Assembly: GCF_963678635.1 (NCBI RefSeq)
Contig: NC_087063.1
Location: 47,550,684 to 47,610,683 of the forward strand
Source of the DNA: Symsagittifera roscoffensis
Lineage: Eukaryota; Xenacoelomorpha; Acoela; Convolutidae
DNA length: 60,000 nucleotides
Direction of reading: 5' to 3'
Part shown: positions 11,130 through 22,500 of the stretch, piece by piece
Layout of the letters: each line of letters opens with the position of its first letter
How positions within the stretch are numbered: the first letter of the stretch is position 1
The notes under the pieces: model-generated
What the model saw: only the letters and a program-made list of their open reading frames with translations
Databases searched by the model: none
What the model was told of the DNA's origin: nothing
Translations under genes and position numbers: made by a program

Positions 11130-12060
11130 TAAATTACAGCCTTATTTATTACCAGATTAGCTCGAGATCAATGTTAAATGTTTCTACATGCTAGCGCAAG
11201 TTTTTGATTAGTATCAATGAAGGCTTTTAAGTCTCTTTTGTAGGATACGTTGAGTTTTTCTCAGGAAAAAGTCTGGAAACTCGTTCTTGCTGAAATTTGA
11301 TTGTTCGCAGTTCCATTTTCTTGTTTTTACACTTCAAATTCACTTCAGGAAAATCTATTATGCTCTCTTATTACGGAAATAAAAACGGCATGAAGAAGCG
11401 TGAGTGACTTTGTTTTGAAAGTATTTTAATTATTTTAGTTTTCCTAGCGGATTAAAAGAATTAAATATTAGTTCTTGGTGATATGTTACACTAGGTGGTA
11501 ATTTTGAGTATAGTTTATGTATTAAATTTGAAAAAATATTATGCATAATATAGTCATTTCATTTTCAATCAATTGTACCGTACTACTACTAAGATAATTT
11601 TTGTAAATATATAACTCTGCCAAATGAAATGCTATTCAAAAATTCAATTTTTTTTATTTTGCCAAAAAATATGGCTTTTGAAATATATTATAAATAATGT
11701 GCGAAGTGTAACAAGAAGAGATCCAGCTAATTGAATTGAACCTACCACCTATTGTAATATATCACCTAGTTCGTTTTCTTTCTTTGAAAGTCGGTAAATG
11801 GTTTTATTTTTTCAAAATGGTCAATTAGTTTTTAATCGGTCTCCCTGAGCTCGATTATAGTTTTTCCAATTGATCTGTTGGTTCTTTCAACTGCGACTCA
11901 TAAAGGTGGTGTGTAAATTGGTTCGTTGTTATTTATTAACCAGTCAGAACCAATAATTGATTTAATTGCATTGATTTAATGGGATTGATAAACAAGTGTT
12001 GTTCTTACCGGGTAATATACTCTTTTCTCGTAATTTACTTTCATCACAGAATGGTTTCAC
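11130..12060. other. No gene seen
   Basis: AT-rich sequence with many stops in all frames. No domain, RNA gene or clear repeat recognised. Confidence 0.5.
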
Positions 12061-13710
12061 GAGCGTAGTACAATGCATTTCTTTTTCCAAGCTAAAATGC
12101 AATTAAAAGTGCTACTTTTGATGGCAGTTTTGAATTGGCAGGCTACATTAGCAGTATAATCCCAAGTGCTTTGACATTAGCTTAGTAATAAGCTAAACAG
12201 TTGATGCTTTTTTAATTCATCAATTGAACCGAAAAAACTTCATACAACAGTGTAGCAATTAAAATCTCCTTTCGCAAATTTTCCTGCTCGAAATATTTCG
12301 CGAGGTTTTTAAAATGCATAATTGATACACAATTTTGCTTAATACTTTCTAATTAAGTGTGATGAACGTATTGAAAACTCTTATATAGATCTTGATGATA
12401 TTTTTTTCCTGGAAAATGTCCTAAAATACTCTAATAACTACAAATTTGCATCCATACATATTCATGAATTTGTGAATGCACTTAGGTTTATATGCACTTT
12501 TTGAGTTCAATTGATTTTCATCCGCTAAAATTGAAGTTAATATCACTCTCCAAATATAAATGGCGCAAAAAAACGCGAACCATTTCTAGTTTCGAAAGTG
12601 GAATTTAATATTTAGATTTCCTGGGGATTAAAAAGATTACCTATTGATCCAGTTTTCTCTAGTTGGGTTCATATTAGCAAAAAAGCGCTAATCATGAATT
12701 GTTCTAGAAACTCAGAGCTTAAAGGGTATCTCTTTTTTGCTTGAAATTCGAAAATTGAGATTTTTTCACAAAGTCAGTGTTTTTTCTGCTTACTATTGTT
12801 CATTACTCTTTTCCAACTGTCAGTTGGCTATGTTTTATTACAAGCAAAGTTAGTGTGGGTGGTTATAGTTTACTATATTCAATTTATTACACACAAATTT
12901 TGTGTTTTTGTGCATTTTAAAGATCGTGAATCTTTTTTCCCCGTTAACAATTCTTTTTACAAATGTGCAGTTACTTTAAAGTGCTGCTACTTTCAAATGC
13001 TGATGCAGTTACTGTCAAGCGCCTACAACAGCAGAAAGTTCGTTCGGCTCATTTTACTTGTGAGAGCAAATGTACTTGTAACCGGGAACTAGAAGTTTTT
13101 CCGATGAAAAACTTTTCTGACAAACATTCATTTACTTTCAAGTACTGCTACTTTCAAATGCTGCTGCAGTCACTTTCAAGTTACAATTTACTAATTTAGT
13201 ATTTTAGTTTATCTTAGAAAATAATTTTTTCAAATAATATTATGAAAAAAATGAAGTTTTTTCGAATGTGCGGTTTTCGTTTTCCGTTTTTTAGCAGCCG
13301 AATTATCAAAGATATTTTTTAGATTTAAACATTTAGTACTCTAATTGAAAGTTGTTTTGTTATTTGAAAAACTCTGATTTTGAATGTTTTTAAAGTTTTT
13401 TTCTAGTTTATTCATTTTTTAGATTGTTATATTGTCTTAGCAATCTCAAATTGCGCAGTTTTCAAGGCGAATCTTTTTTTATTCTGTGTGTTTCAGGAGG
13501 GACTGGCAGTAAAAACTTCGAGTTTCCAAACCTTATAGCTGAAAGTTTTTTATGACAACAGTTTTGTTTGAGGCTTAATGGGGTTTGATCCAGTTTTTTG
13601 CCTTACTTTCCGCTCGTTGAATGTTTTCAAAAGATGTTCGATGTTTTCTAAGGCTGTTTATGAATATTTTCTGAGACAAAGATTGCCCCTAATTTCAAGT
13701 AATTTTTGCA
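12060..13710 (+). repeat. Diverged fourth copy of the 3.07-kb unit (A4), with a longer R1
   Basis: Parts of unit A reappear in order, first the stretch equivalent to 445-560 and then that equivalent to 965-2100. Between them, at about 12330-12840, lies a longer copy of R1 than in A1 or A2. It includes the R1 head ('TCTTATATAGATCTTGATG', then a TATGCACTTTTTGAGTTCAA string). The match ends near 13710. A4 probably shows the state before the R1 in A1 and A2 lost its head, or an independent R1 insertion. Confidence 0.65.
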
Positions 13711-14740
13711 AGTGTTGCGAATCTCCGCTTCGACTGTCTTTACGTTCTACTAAAAAAATTCTCTAGCCATGTCGAAATCTAGCTCTGAAAAAATGTATTG
13801 AAAGCTTCAAATCAAGGTTTCGGACTTTCATTGAAAGTTTTTGAAAAATGGCGGTAAAAATTTTTCTACATTTTTTTTTCATTTTAGTACCCTTCACAAT
13901 TTTTTTTGGAAATCTTTTTCAAATCTTTCTGAGCGTCTTGCTGTATCATGGTGTCCATACTGTTGAAGGCCATTCAAGTCGTGAGTTAATGCCTCATTTT
14001 TTTCTTACTTTTCGATCTGTTTTTTCGTCAACAGATTCTTACTTTTACGATTAGCAAGTTTATCAAACCGGAATATAGACTTTTTTCGGGTTAGCAACTA
14101 GTGTAACAGAATCACTTAAATCTTTTTGCTTTTGGTTCAAATGTAATCGAAAGGTGGACGTTAATTCGCGCGTGTGGCGAAGAACTAACGCATTTGCTTA
14201 TAAGGACAGGTGAACGGTTCGAATCCGGACAGGACCTATTTTTTTTTGTAAGCGGAAAATTGTCCGCGCGTCAAAAACATCTTTTTCGGACTTCTCTCTG
14301 TCTGGTTTTTTGTCGACTTAGTTGCCGCAGCACCATATTTATCTAAAATTTGGGCATTTTTTATTCAAATTGAAAAAAAAAAACATTTCATTGATTCCGG
14401 TTTTGGACAAGTAATTGAGTTCCAAGAAGTTTTGCCTTTTTTGTGCTATTTTTGGTTTGTTGGAAGTTGTTTCATTTGTAAATTCAAGGAGTGTTCTGTG
14501 CATTTGGTTCAGTGGTACCACCCATGCTTGAGACGATTCCAGTCGGGACTAGTTTTTTTGTTAAAGCTGAAACTTTTCAAAACTTTCAAGTTCGTGTCTG
14601 CTAATTTTTGTCGGCTTGTGTTTCGCAGAAAGGTTCGATTTCTTCCAAGTATTTTGAAAGCTCTTTTCAAGTTTTCTAACAGTGCCGGTATTTTTGTTAC
14701 AGGAGTTTTTTGTGCTTTTTTGCAATCGTTGTAAAAAGGC
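13710..14740. other. No gene; tRNA-like block near 14170-14235
   Basis: No supportable coding sequence. A tRNA-like stretch has an A-box-like TGGCGAAGAACTAACGC and a strong B box, GGTTCGAATCC (14216-14226). Its anticodon and acceptor stems do not pair convincingly, so it is called a tRNA-derived relic. Confidence 0.4.
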
Positions 14741-14760
14741 TTGGGAAAATGTTTTTTTTT

Positions 14761-14900
14761 TTCAATTTTGATTTCGTTTGCTGGTAATTTTGATTTCGTT
14801 TGCTGGTCTTTTCGTTTGCTGGTAATCATAGTCATTCATTTTCGATTTCGTTTGCTGGTAATTTTGATTTCGTTTGCTGGTAATCATAGCCATTCGTTTT
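14761..14900 (+). repeat. Short tandem repeat, 22-bp unit
   Basis: The unit TTTTGATTTCGTTTGCTGGT occurs repeatedly, partly in a pattern separated by 'AATCATAGTCATTC'. It is a local minisatellite with no coding value; open frames across it follow from the repetition. Confidence 0.8.
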
Positions 14901-14959
14901 CTACTTCGCCTCTGTGTTTGTTTTGGTTTAAGAGCTTTCTAGCCTTTGTTTATTTGAGC

Positions 14960-15619
14960 AATGCATATTGAGGCAATTGAATTGGATTTAGGAATCCGTA
15001 AGTCATATCAAACCTATAAAGTTTTTGCTGTTTTTTTTTCTGATAAACTGATTGTAATATTCTGGCCCTGTAATATTTTTCTAATTTATCAATTAATTAA
15101 GTTGTAAGTTTTTTCGGCTATCTGGCTTCTTCGTCTGAGTTTACTTGGACTTAGTTAATAGCTCAGCGTCTCAATTCTGGTTATATTTGAGATATTTTAT
15201 AAATCGATTCAAATTAATGACACAATGAAATTACTTTTTTGAAATATCCCTGTTTTTTATGAAAAAAAACTGATGTTACTTTTGAAAAAAAGTTTCTCGA
15301 AAGGGAAATTTTTTTCTATAGAACACAAAAGTTTTTTTTGTATACAAGGCATTGGACGAGTTTTAGTTTTTTGTCTAGCGAAAAACAAATTGAGAAATGC
15401 AAAAATTATTAAAAAGCTTTAAAAAAAATTGGCCTTTTTCTTGGCTGAACGGGCGTCTACCCAAGTTTGATTGTCTAGTTACGGCCCTGATAATTTTTTT
15501 CTGAACGCTAGTTGAAAGCTGGCAATACTGTTTTAAAGCTGGCAAACGCTAATCAAAGCTGGCAAGCGGTGCGAACCCGGCTTCGCCGTTTTGTAGAATT
15601 GACAAAATATTTGTTCCAG
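14960..15619. other. Upstream intron or flank of the hnRNP-like gene
   Basis: No coding sequence seen. It ends in the acceptor TTTGTTCCAG just before the exon at 15620, so at least its right part is intronic. Upstream exons of the gene were not found in the window. Confidence 0.5.
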
Positions 15620-16438
15620 ACTCGTCTGCTCGACTGTCAGAGTTGGACAGGCTGGAGCGGCTAAATGCTGCTCGTGCAATCGAGTTGGAGATGAGAATGG
15701 CACACTCCTTGCCACCGCCTGTGTCAGTCCCTCCTCCAATCTCAGGAGGGGAGTCATATGCTGTGGAGATGGAAGGTTTCCCATATGACTGCTCTCGCGA
15801 TGAGCTGATGGATGTTAGTATCTCATTATTTGGGACTTCAGAAAATATGTTGGAAGGAAACCAAAATGTAAACAACGAAAGAACGAAAAAATTAAGTATT
15901 TAAAACAGTCAAATTTATGGTCTGTTTTTTTTTTCAGTTTCTGAGTCCTGCCAGGCCCAGTTACGTAGAATTTGTCAAAGATTCATCTGGAAAAGTTCAA
16001 GAAGCCTTCGCAGAGTTCATGTCACTGCAAGATTTAGAAGTAGCACTTTCGAAGCATAGAAAAGTCATCCGTAAGAAAATTTTCAATTTAAAGAAAAACA
16101 GTATTAAAGAACCCAGATATCTTCTGATTATTTATTAGTTAAAACATATAGATCAGAAGAATTGCTGTTATTATAAATATCATTCCAATATATCTCATTG
16201 AGTAATATTTTTTGTTAAACCGGTAGGAAGTAGATGGATCGCCGTGCGTGAACGTAGAAACGAGAGAGGTGTGCGAGGAGAGAGGAGAGCAGATCCCCCT
16301 AGAAGGGATAGATCCCGCTCACCTGTGAGGAGGGAGAGAAGTCCATATCGCGATAGCAGGGACAGAGGATCTGATGGCAAAAATCTGGTCAAACTGCTGG
16401 GACTCCCGTACGAATGCGACGAGCGAGATATTGAAGAC
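15620..16438 (+). CDS. hnRNP F/H-like quasi-RRM RNA-binding protein, visible exons 1-3
   Basis: Three exons join in phase: 15620-15813, 15938-16070 and 16227-16438. The introns are GT-AG, of 124 and 156 bases. The product begins inside the protein, so earlier exons are missing. Its first RNA-binding domain has the G-F-P-Y signature in place of RNP2, 'SYVEFVKDSSGKVQEAFAEF' as the RNP1 region, and ALSKHRK-type residues typical of hnRNP F/H, GRSF1 and ESRP quasi-RRMs. An arginine- and serine-rich linker (RDRSRSPVRRERSP) follows, then the start of a second quasi-RRM (VKLLGLPYECDERDIED). Proteins of this family bind G-rich RNA and control splicing. The second domain continues in phase at 34840 across an 18.4-kb intron. 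The family is clear; the exact orthologue is not. Confidence 0.85.
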
Positions 16439-17455
16439 GTGAGGGAAATTATTTTTCACCTCGATTTGTGATGTATATTTGCTCACGCGAAGCGTAACTT
16501 TGTTATACTGCGAAGCAAGTGTATTTGTGTTGATATTCATTTTTTTTTCTAGGAAAAAGCCTTTTCACTTGCTCTTTTTCCTAAATTCATTTTTTTTTAA
16601 ATTTTTTTTTTCAAATTTTTTTTTCAAAATTGGGACTTAAAATGTCACCCGTAAACAATTTTTCTTGCAAATCTCCTTGCTCCTAGAGAAACTGACCTTG
16701 CCTTATTGTAAAGCCTCAATAACTTCCACACGTCTATATGTTCATTATTGCGAGAACTTGAGCTTATACTGCTCAACTGCGAGCTTTTTTTTCAAAATTA
16801 TGGATTACTAATGGCAAAAATTACCAACTCATACGCGTTTTCAAATTGCTTGTACAAAATAATTCATTGCTCGATATGAAAACGAAGTCATGAAAGGCAT
16901 AAGAAGTTCAGGCAATTTTTCATAGAACAATTTATTTGCGTGGTCAGATTTAAGCTTTTTGGTGCAGTTAAAGCATATTCGTGGTGTTCTGAAAATCGCA
17001 AAGTGACAACCCTTAACAGGCAACAATTCGGAACAGGCTATAAATTAGAAGAGTAGAATGATCAGGAAACACTGATTCACGTGCACTATGCCTCTCGTGC
17101 CCAATATAAGCCCCGTGGATGAACAGAGCTACTTGCAAATGCCTTGTTACGAAATGTAGCTTTGAGTTACGAATTACTGCATGTTTACTCAAGCGAAGCG
17201 TAGTGTATTATTACGATTTTTCCCAACCCAAGTCGCAAATAAAAGTGTTCATTGGTGGCACTTTTGGTATTTTTCAATTTAATCATATTTAAGCCTGTTT
17301 AAGCATAAGCAATTTAATTTTTTTTTGGAAACTCACCTTTCTTTCAAAAACTAAATCGCCGGTTCTGAGGTTGTCACTTCAATCAAACTAACATGGTGCT
17401 TGAATTTTCCCTTGTAATCTGTTTTACTTTTTTTAAATAGAGAAGCCGATATGGT

Positions 17456-19485
17456 TATCGCACAAAATCCATTTTCTAGAGTTTTTACCGTTTTTTTTGT
17501 AGAAATTTCAAACTTCTTCCCACGAAAACTACTAGATAATTCTGATATTGAGAGTTCAATCTAGAAATCAGTGCGTGGAAGTCTTCCCTGCATAAGATGA
17601 TATTCTGCATAAGATGCTATTCCCATGCTTTTTTAGAGAAAAGTAAATGAATTTAGGAAAAGTCTAATTTAACTATATTTGATCGTTTCTTGGAACCTTT
17701 TTTCGCTTTTTTTTTTCTTCAAAAACTACCCTGCCAAATCTGAGATTAAATGTTCAGTTGAAAGAGCGAAAAGTAGTTTTCTGTTTTAAATAAGCGGCTA
17801 GTCCCCTACCTACGTAGGGAAATCAGTAGTGTATTGGGTAAAGTCCATTTTTTTGAAACTTCGAAAATTACGCTTTTCGGTATCTGTACAATCAGAGATT
17901 AAAATATTAAAACAGGTGCATCCAACAATAGCTGGGCCTCTAATTTACCTCCAAGCGACCGTGGCTTAAATTTGAGGACCTGAGACTCCTAATACACAAG
18001 CGAGAGATTCAAATCCGGAACATTGAATTACTTTTTTTGGTCGACTTTTTGGTCGATTTTTTTTTGATCGAATCAATTGGCAATTTGTTTTTAAAAAACT
18101 GCAGCTGCTTAATTGATGCTAGTGTAAGTAAACATACTAGTGGTCGTGGAGCAGATGTGAGAACGTGGCACTGATGATCTCAGCAAAAGTTTTTTCTTAA
18201 GGTGTTTTTTTAATCTTTTAAATGTAATGAACGTAATGAAGACTTATATAGATCTTGGTAATTTCTGTCAGGAAAAAGTCTTAAACTGCTCTGATAACTG
18301 CAGATGTGTATTCATAGATATTATAACATCTATGAATGGACTTAGATTTATATGCACTCTTTGAGCTCAATTGAATTTCATCCACTTAGAGTTACCTAAA
18401 TTTTACTATCGCACAAAATCCATTTTCTAGAATTTTTACCGTTTTTTTTTGTAGAAATTTCAAACTTCTTCCCACGAAAACTACTAGATAATTCTGATAT
18501 TGAGAGTTCAATCTAGAAATCAGTGTGTGGAAGTCTTCCCTGCATAAGATGATATTCTGCATAAGATGCTATTCCCATGCTTTTTTAGAGAAAAGTAAAG
18601 GAATTTAGGAAAAGTCTTATTTAACTATATTTGATCGTTTCTTGGAACCTTTTTTCGCTTTTTTTTTTCAAAAACTACCCTGCCAAATCTGAGATTAAAT
18701 GTTCAGTTGAAAGAGCTAAAAGTAGTTTTCTGTTTTAAATAAGCGGCTAGTCCCCTACCTAAGTAGGGAAATCAGTAGTGTATTGGGTAAAGTCCATTTT
18801 TTTGAAACTTCGAAAATTACGCTTTTCGGTATCTGTACAATCAGAGATTAAAATATTAAAACAGGTGCATCCAACAATAGCTGGGCCTCTAATTTACCTC
18901 CAAGCGACCGTGGTTTAAATTTGAGGACCTGAGACTCCTAATACACAAGCGAGAGATTCAAATCCGGAACATTGAATTACTTTTTTTGGTCGAATTTTTG
19001 GTCAATTTTTTTTTGATCGAATCAATTGGCAATTTGTTTTTAAAAAACTGCAGCTGCTTAATTGATGCTAGTGTAAGTAAACATACTAGTGGTCGTGGAG
19101 CAGATGTGAGAACGTGGCACTGATGATCTCAGCAAAAGTTTTTTCTTAAGGTGTTTTTTTAATCTTTTAAATGTAATGAACGTAATGAAGACTTATATAG
19201 ATCTTGGTAATTTCTGTCAGGAAAAAGTCTTAAACTGCTCTGATAACTGCAGATGTGTATTCATAGATATTATTACATCTATGAATGGACTTAGATTTAT
19301 ATGCACTCTTTGAGCTCAATTGAATTTCATCCACTTAGAGTTACCTAAATTTTACTATCGCACAAAATCCATTTTCTAGAGTTTTTACCGTTTTTTTTGT
19401 AGAAATTTCTTGTGGAAACTTCTTCCCACGAAAACTACTAGATAATTCTGATATTGAGAGTTCAATCTAGAAATCAGTATACGAG
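17456..19485. repeat. 0.95-kb tandem array (two units plus part of a third)
   Basis: Restarts of the string TATCGCACAAAATCC fall at 17456, 18407 and 19356, giving periods of 951 and 949 bases. The third unit breaks off near 19485. The two full units are almost identical. Each carries a tRNA-like relic (near 17948-18022 and 18898-18972, with B-box-like GAGATTCAAATCC) and the 5' part of R1. Confidence 0.9.
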
Positions 19486-19489
19486 CGTA

Positions 19490-19770
19490 GAAATGGTGTG
19501 AAAAAACGTGAACCATTTTTAGTTTCGAAAGTGGAATTTAGTTTATAGGTTTCCAGCCGAATGAAAACTTTACTTATTGATGCAGTTTTCTCAAGCTGGG
19601 TGAATGCTCTAAAAAACGCTGTTCAAAAATTGTTCTAGAAAGTCAAAGAGCTTAAAGGGCATCTGTTTTTTTTTCTTTGAAATTCGAAAGATAGATTTTT
19701 TACAGTCAATGTTTTTTTTCTGTTTATTTGCGTTCATTACTATTTTCCATTTGATTTGTCTGTTGCCTAT
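19490..19770 (+). repeat. R1 interspersed repeat (S1)
   Basis: The 3' part of R1, with 'TTTTAGTTTCGAAAGTGG', a TTGATGCAGTTTTCTCAAG string and 'AAATTGTTCTAGAAAGTC'. The R1 head lies upstream at about 19173-19350; an intruding start of a 0.95-kb unit (19356-19485) separates the two. Confidence 0.7.
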
Positions 19771-21877
19771 ATTTCCTTTGTCCTGGTTTCGCTTTGTCAT
19801 GCCTGTTCGGAGCTCTTTTTTGCATTTTCCTTGCTTTTATAACAAAGTGAGTGATATGAATTTCAATCTAGGTTCAAAACACCCCATCCCGCGTAATTCT
19901 CATTCAATTTCTATTCCAGCCGCTATTTATCTGTAATGTATTGATCTAACGTTGTTTTACACTCAAATGCTTGACCTCTTCAAAAGAAAAACGCTAACTG
20001 TACACATTTATATGAGGAATCTACGGAAAAAAGGCTTATCATAGTTTCCATAGAAGAAAATTGTATGATGAGAGTTTTGTCTTTTTTTCTAGTGAAAGTA
20101 AAATTTTCACAAATCGTTTTAGATTGGTTTATTTAAAAAAAAAACAAATTTAAAAAGAAGGTTTTGATAAATAACAAAAATTTAAGCGTTATAAGAACGA
20201 CTAAATGCTGCTATAATTTGAATTGTATAAGTTTTTCAAAAGAAAGCAAAAAATTTCAAGAGTCGCTAAAAATTTTTTCAGCTAATTTAAAACGAAATTA
20301 TAGCCGTTTTTGTTAAATAAAGAATACTTTGGGAAAAATTGGAAGTGTTTTTTCTTTTTCGGTTTCCTTGAAGCAATTGGCATTTTTGCTATGATTGAGA
20401 TGTTAGTTTACTTGGTATCATAGCTTATTGGGTTTTATGGGATCGGAGCATTTCACGGTAAAAAGCAATCACGGACAGCATATAACGCTTTTGTCAAACC
20501 ATTCAACAGTACAGAGTTATGCCCTATGCGTCAACAAACAAAAGTAAATTCGAAAAAGCCAAAAACTTGAGCGTCTTTTGAAATTGTTTGCTTTAAGAGA
20601 AAATATGAGAGAATGGACTGTACAAAACAAAAATTAAAAATCAAGTATTTAACGAATTCCAATATGTTTAGGAGTTTCAAATAGGGGTAAAGGAGTTCAC
20701 AATTATGAAAGTTGTTATATGAAGTTTTGAAAAAAGAAAGCATATCGAACATGGATGCAGGAAGCTGTAAATGAAAAATGTTTATAATTTTTTCAGTGAG
20801 AGAATTTCAAATAAACGGATACCTTTGCATACAAAAAGTAATAAAAATTCAGTAGCTGTCAGAATCAGAAAAATATCCAATTTTCTAAAATTTTACCCAG
20901 ATTTCATAATTTTTCAATCAAAAGTTTTTTAAACTCCTTAATTTAAGGAAACAGTGGTGAAACTCAAAGCGACATTCATAGTCAAAGCATATTCGTGTTT
21001 TTCTGAAAATCGCAAATTGAAAACTCTTTACAGGCAACAATTCGGAACAGGCTATAAGTTAGAAGAGTAGGATAATCAGGAAACACTGATTCAGGTGCAA
21101 TATGCCTCTCGTGCCTGATATAAGCCACGTGGATGAGCAGAGCTACTTGCAAATGTTACGAATTGTTACCTGTTATTAAGTATTGCATGTTTACTAAGCG
21201 AAGCGTAGTGTATTACTACGATTTTTTTCAACCTAATTCGCAAATAAAAGTGTTTATTGGTGGTACTTTTGGTATATTTCAATTTAATCATAATTAAGCA
21301 TAGGCAATTTAATAGCATCTGTTGCGGCTTTATTTTTGTTTAGTGTAAGGTTCTGTTGAAAACAACAGGTATTCTGAAAATGTATGGGATTTTTTTTGCG
21401 ACTTGAAAAGTTTTTTTGCGGTTTTGCAGAAATTTCAAACTTTTCTCAAAGAATCCTCAGCTGATTTTCAAAAAAATGATACCAATGGAAAAACTGGCGG
21501 CTCTTTTATGTGCCTGCTTATTTTGCTAATCTCTCTCAATTTCAACCCACGTTCTACGGCCTTCGAAACTATCGGAAAGGTGTTTTTTGACATATTTTTT
21601 AAAAAAATTTTGTTCATTTTCTCTAAAAAAACATATGCGACCTTCTGTGTAGTCGGTTTTTCCGTCCGTCTGAAAAAATATGGCTTCAGAAAATGTCAAA
21701 TATTCAGTTGAAAGGCGGGTAGTAGTTTTCTGTTTTAAATAAACGGCTAGTCTCCTACTTAAGTTGGGAAATCACAGGTGTATTGGGTAAAGTCCATTTT
21801 TTTGAAATCAGTACAATCAGAGATTAAAATATTGAAACAGGTGCATCCGACAGTAGCTGGGCCTCTAGCTTACCTCC

Positions 21878-21952
21878 AAGCCACCGTGGCTTAAATGTGA
21901 GGAAGTGAGACTGCTAATCAGCAAACGAGAGATTCAAATCCGGAACATTGAA
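21878..21952 (+). repeat. tRNA-Ser(GCU)-like relic, unit 1
   Basis: An A-box-like CCGTGGCTTAAATGTGAGG, an anticodon-loop-like CTGCTAA and a B-box-like GAGATTCAAATCC lie in tRNA order. The loop matches that of tRNA-Ser(GCU), but the stems pair poorly. Duplicates lie near 23782 and 25684, and more degraded relatives near 17948 and 18898. Confidence 0.45.
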
Positions 21953-22039
21953 TTACTTTTTGTCGAATTTTTGCTGCATACACTGGCAATTTGATTTGAA
22001 AAACTTCAATTTGAATACAGAAACTTGAAAAAGAATTAA

Positions 22040-22500
22040 TTAGATCTTGGTAATTTCTGTCAGGAAAAAGTCTTAAACTGCTCTGATAACTGCAGATCTT
22101 CGTTCATAGATTTTAATGCATTTCGATTATATGAGTTCTTTTTGAGTTCTATTATATAAGAACTTTTTGAGTTCAATTGAATTTCATCTACTGAAAGTTA
22201 CGTTAATATCACTTTTCATATATGAGCGTAGAAAAGTCATAAAAAACCGTGAACGAGATTTTGTTCGTATGTGGTTCTTAATTTTTAGATTTCCAGCGGA
22301 ATGAAAACTTTACTTATTGATCCAGCTTTTTCAAGTTGGGTAAATGCTATCAGAAAAACGCCGTTAATAAATTGTTCTAGAAAGTCAAAGAGATGAAAGG
22401 GCATCTATTTTTTTCTTTGAATTTCAAAATGAGATTTTTTCAAATTAAGTGTCTTTTTTCTGTTTACTTACGTTCATTACTCTTTGACATTTGTCTGTTG
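22040..22500 (+). repeat. R1 interspersed repeat, near-complete (1.9-kb unit 1)
   Basis: The R1 head (TTAGATCTTGGTAATTTCTG, 'CAGGAAAAAGTCTTAAACTG') and tail (TTGATCCAGCTTTTTCAAG, 'GTCTGTTGGCTATGTTTCC') are both present. Tandem duplicates lie at about 23945-24410 and 25845-26330. Confidence 0.75.

Larger units (their letters stand above)
16965..20950. repeat. Composite segment S1
   Basis: The head (about 16965-17320), the R1-containing middle (about 19490-20350) and the tail (about 20350-20940) reappear in the same order in S2. The corresponding parts there are 20985-21340, the 1.9-kb units, and 33328-33910. S1 contains the 0.95-kb array between head and middle. At about 20366-20372 it reads TTCGGTTTCCTTGAAGC, which appears to be the empty counterpart of the copia insertion site in S2. 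Confidence 0.75.

Noticed and set aside
1224-13092. Repeated ~98-codon frames at 1224, 4292 and 12796
   Set aside because: They lie in unit A/R1 repeat DNA, differ by indels and substitutions with no codon pattern, and have no known domain.
13578-14054. Short plus-strand frames after unit A4
   Set aside because: T-rich, Phe-rich translations without domains or splice context.
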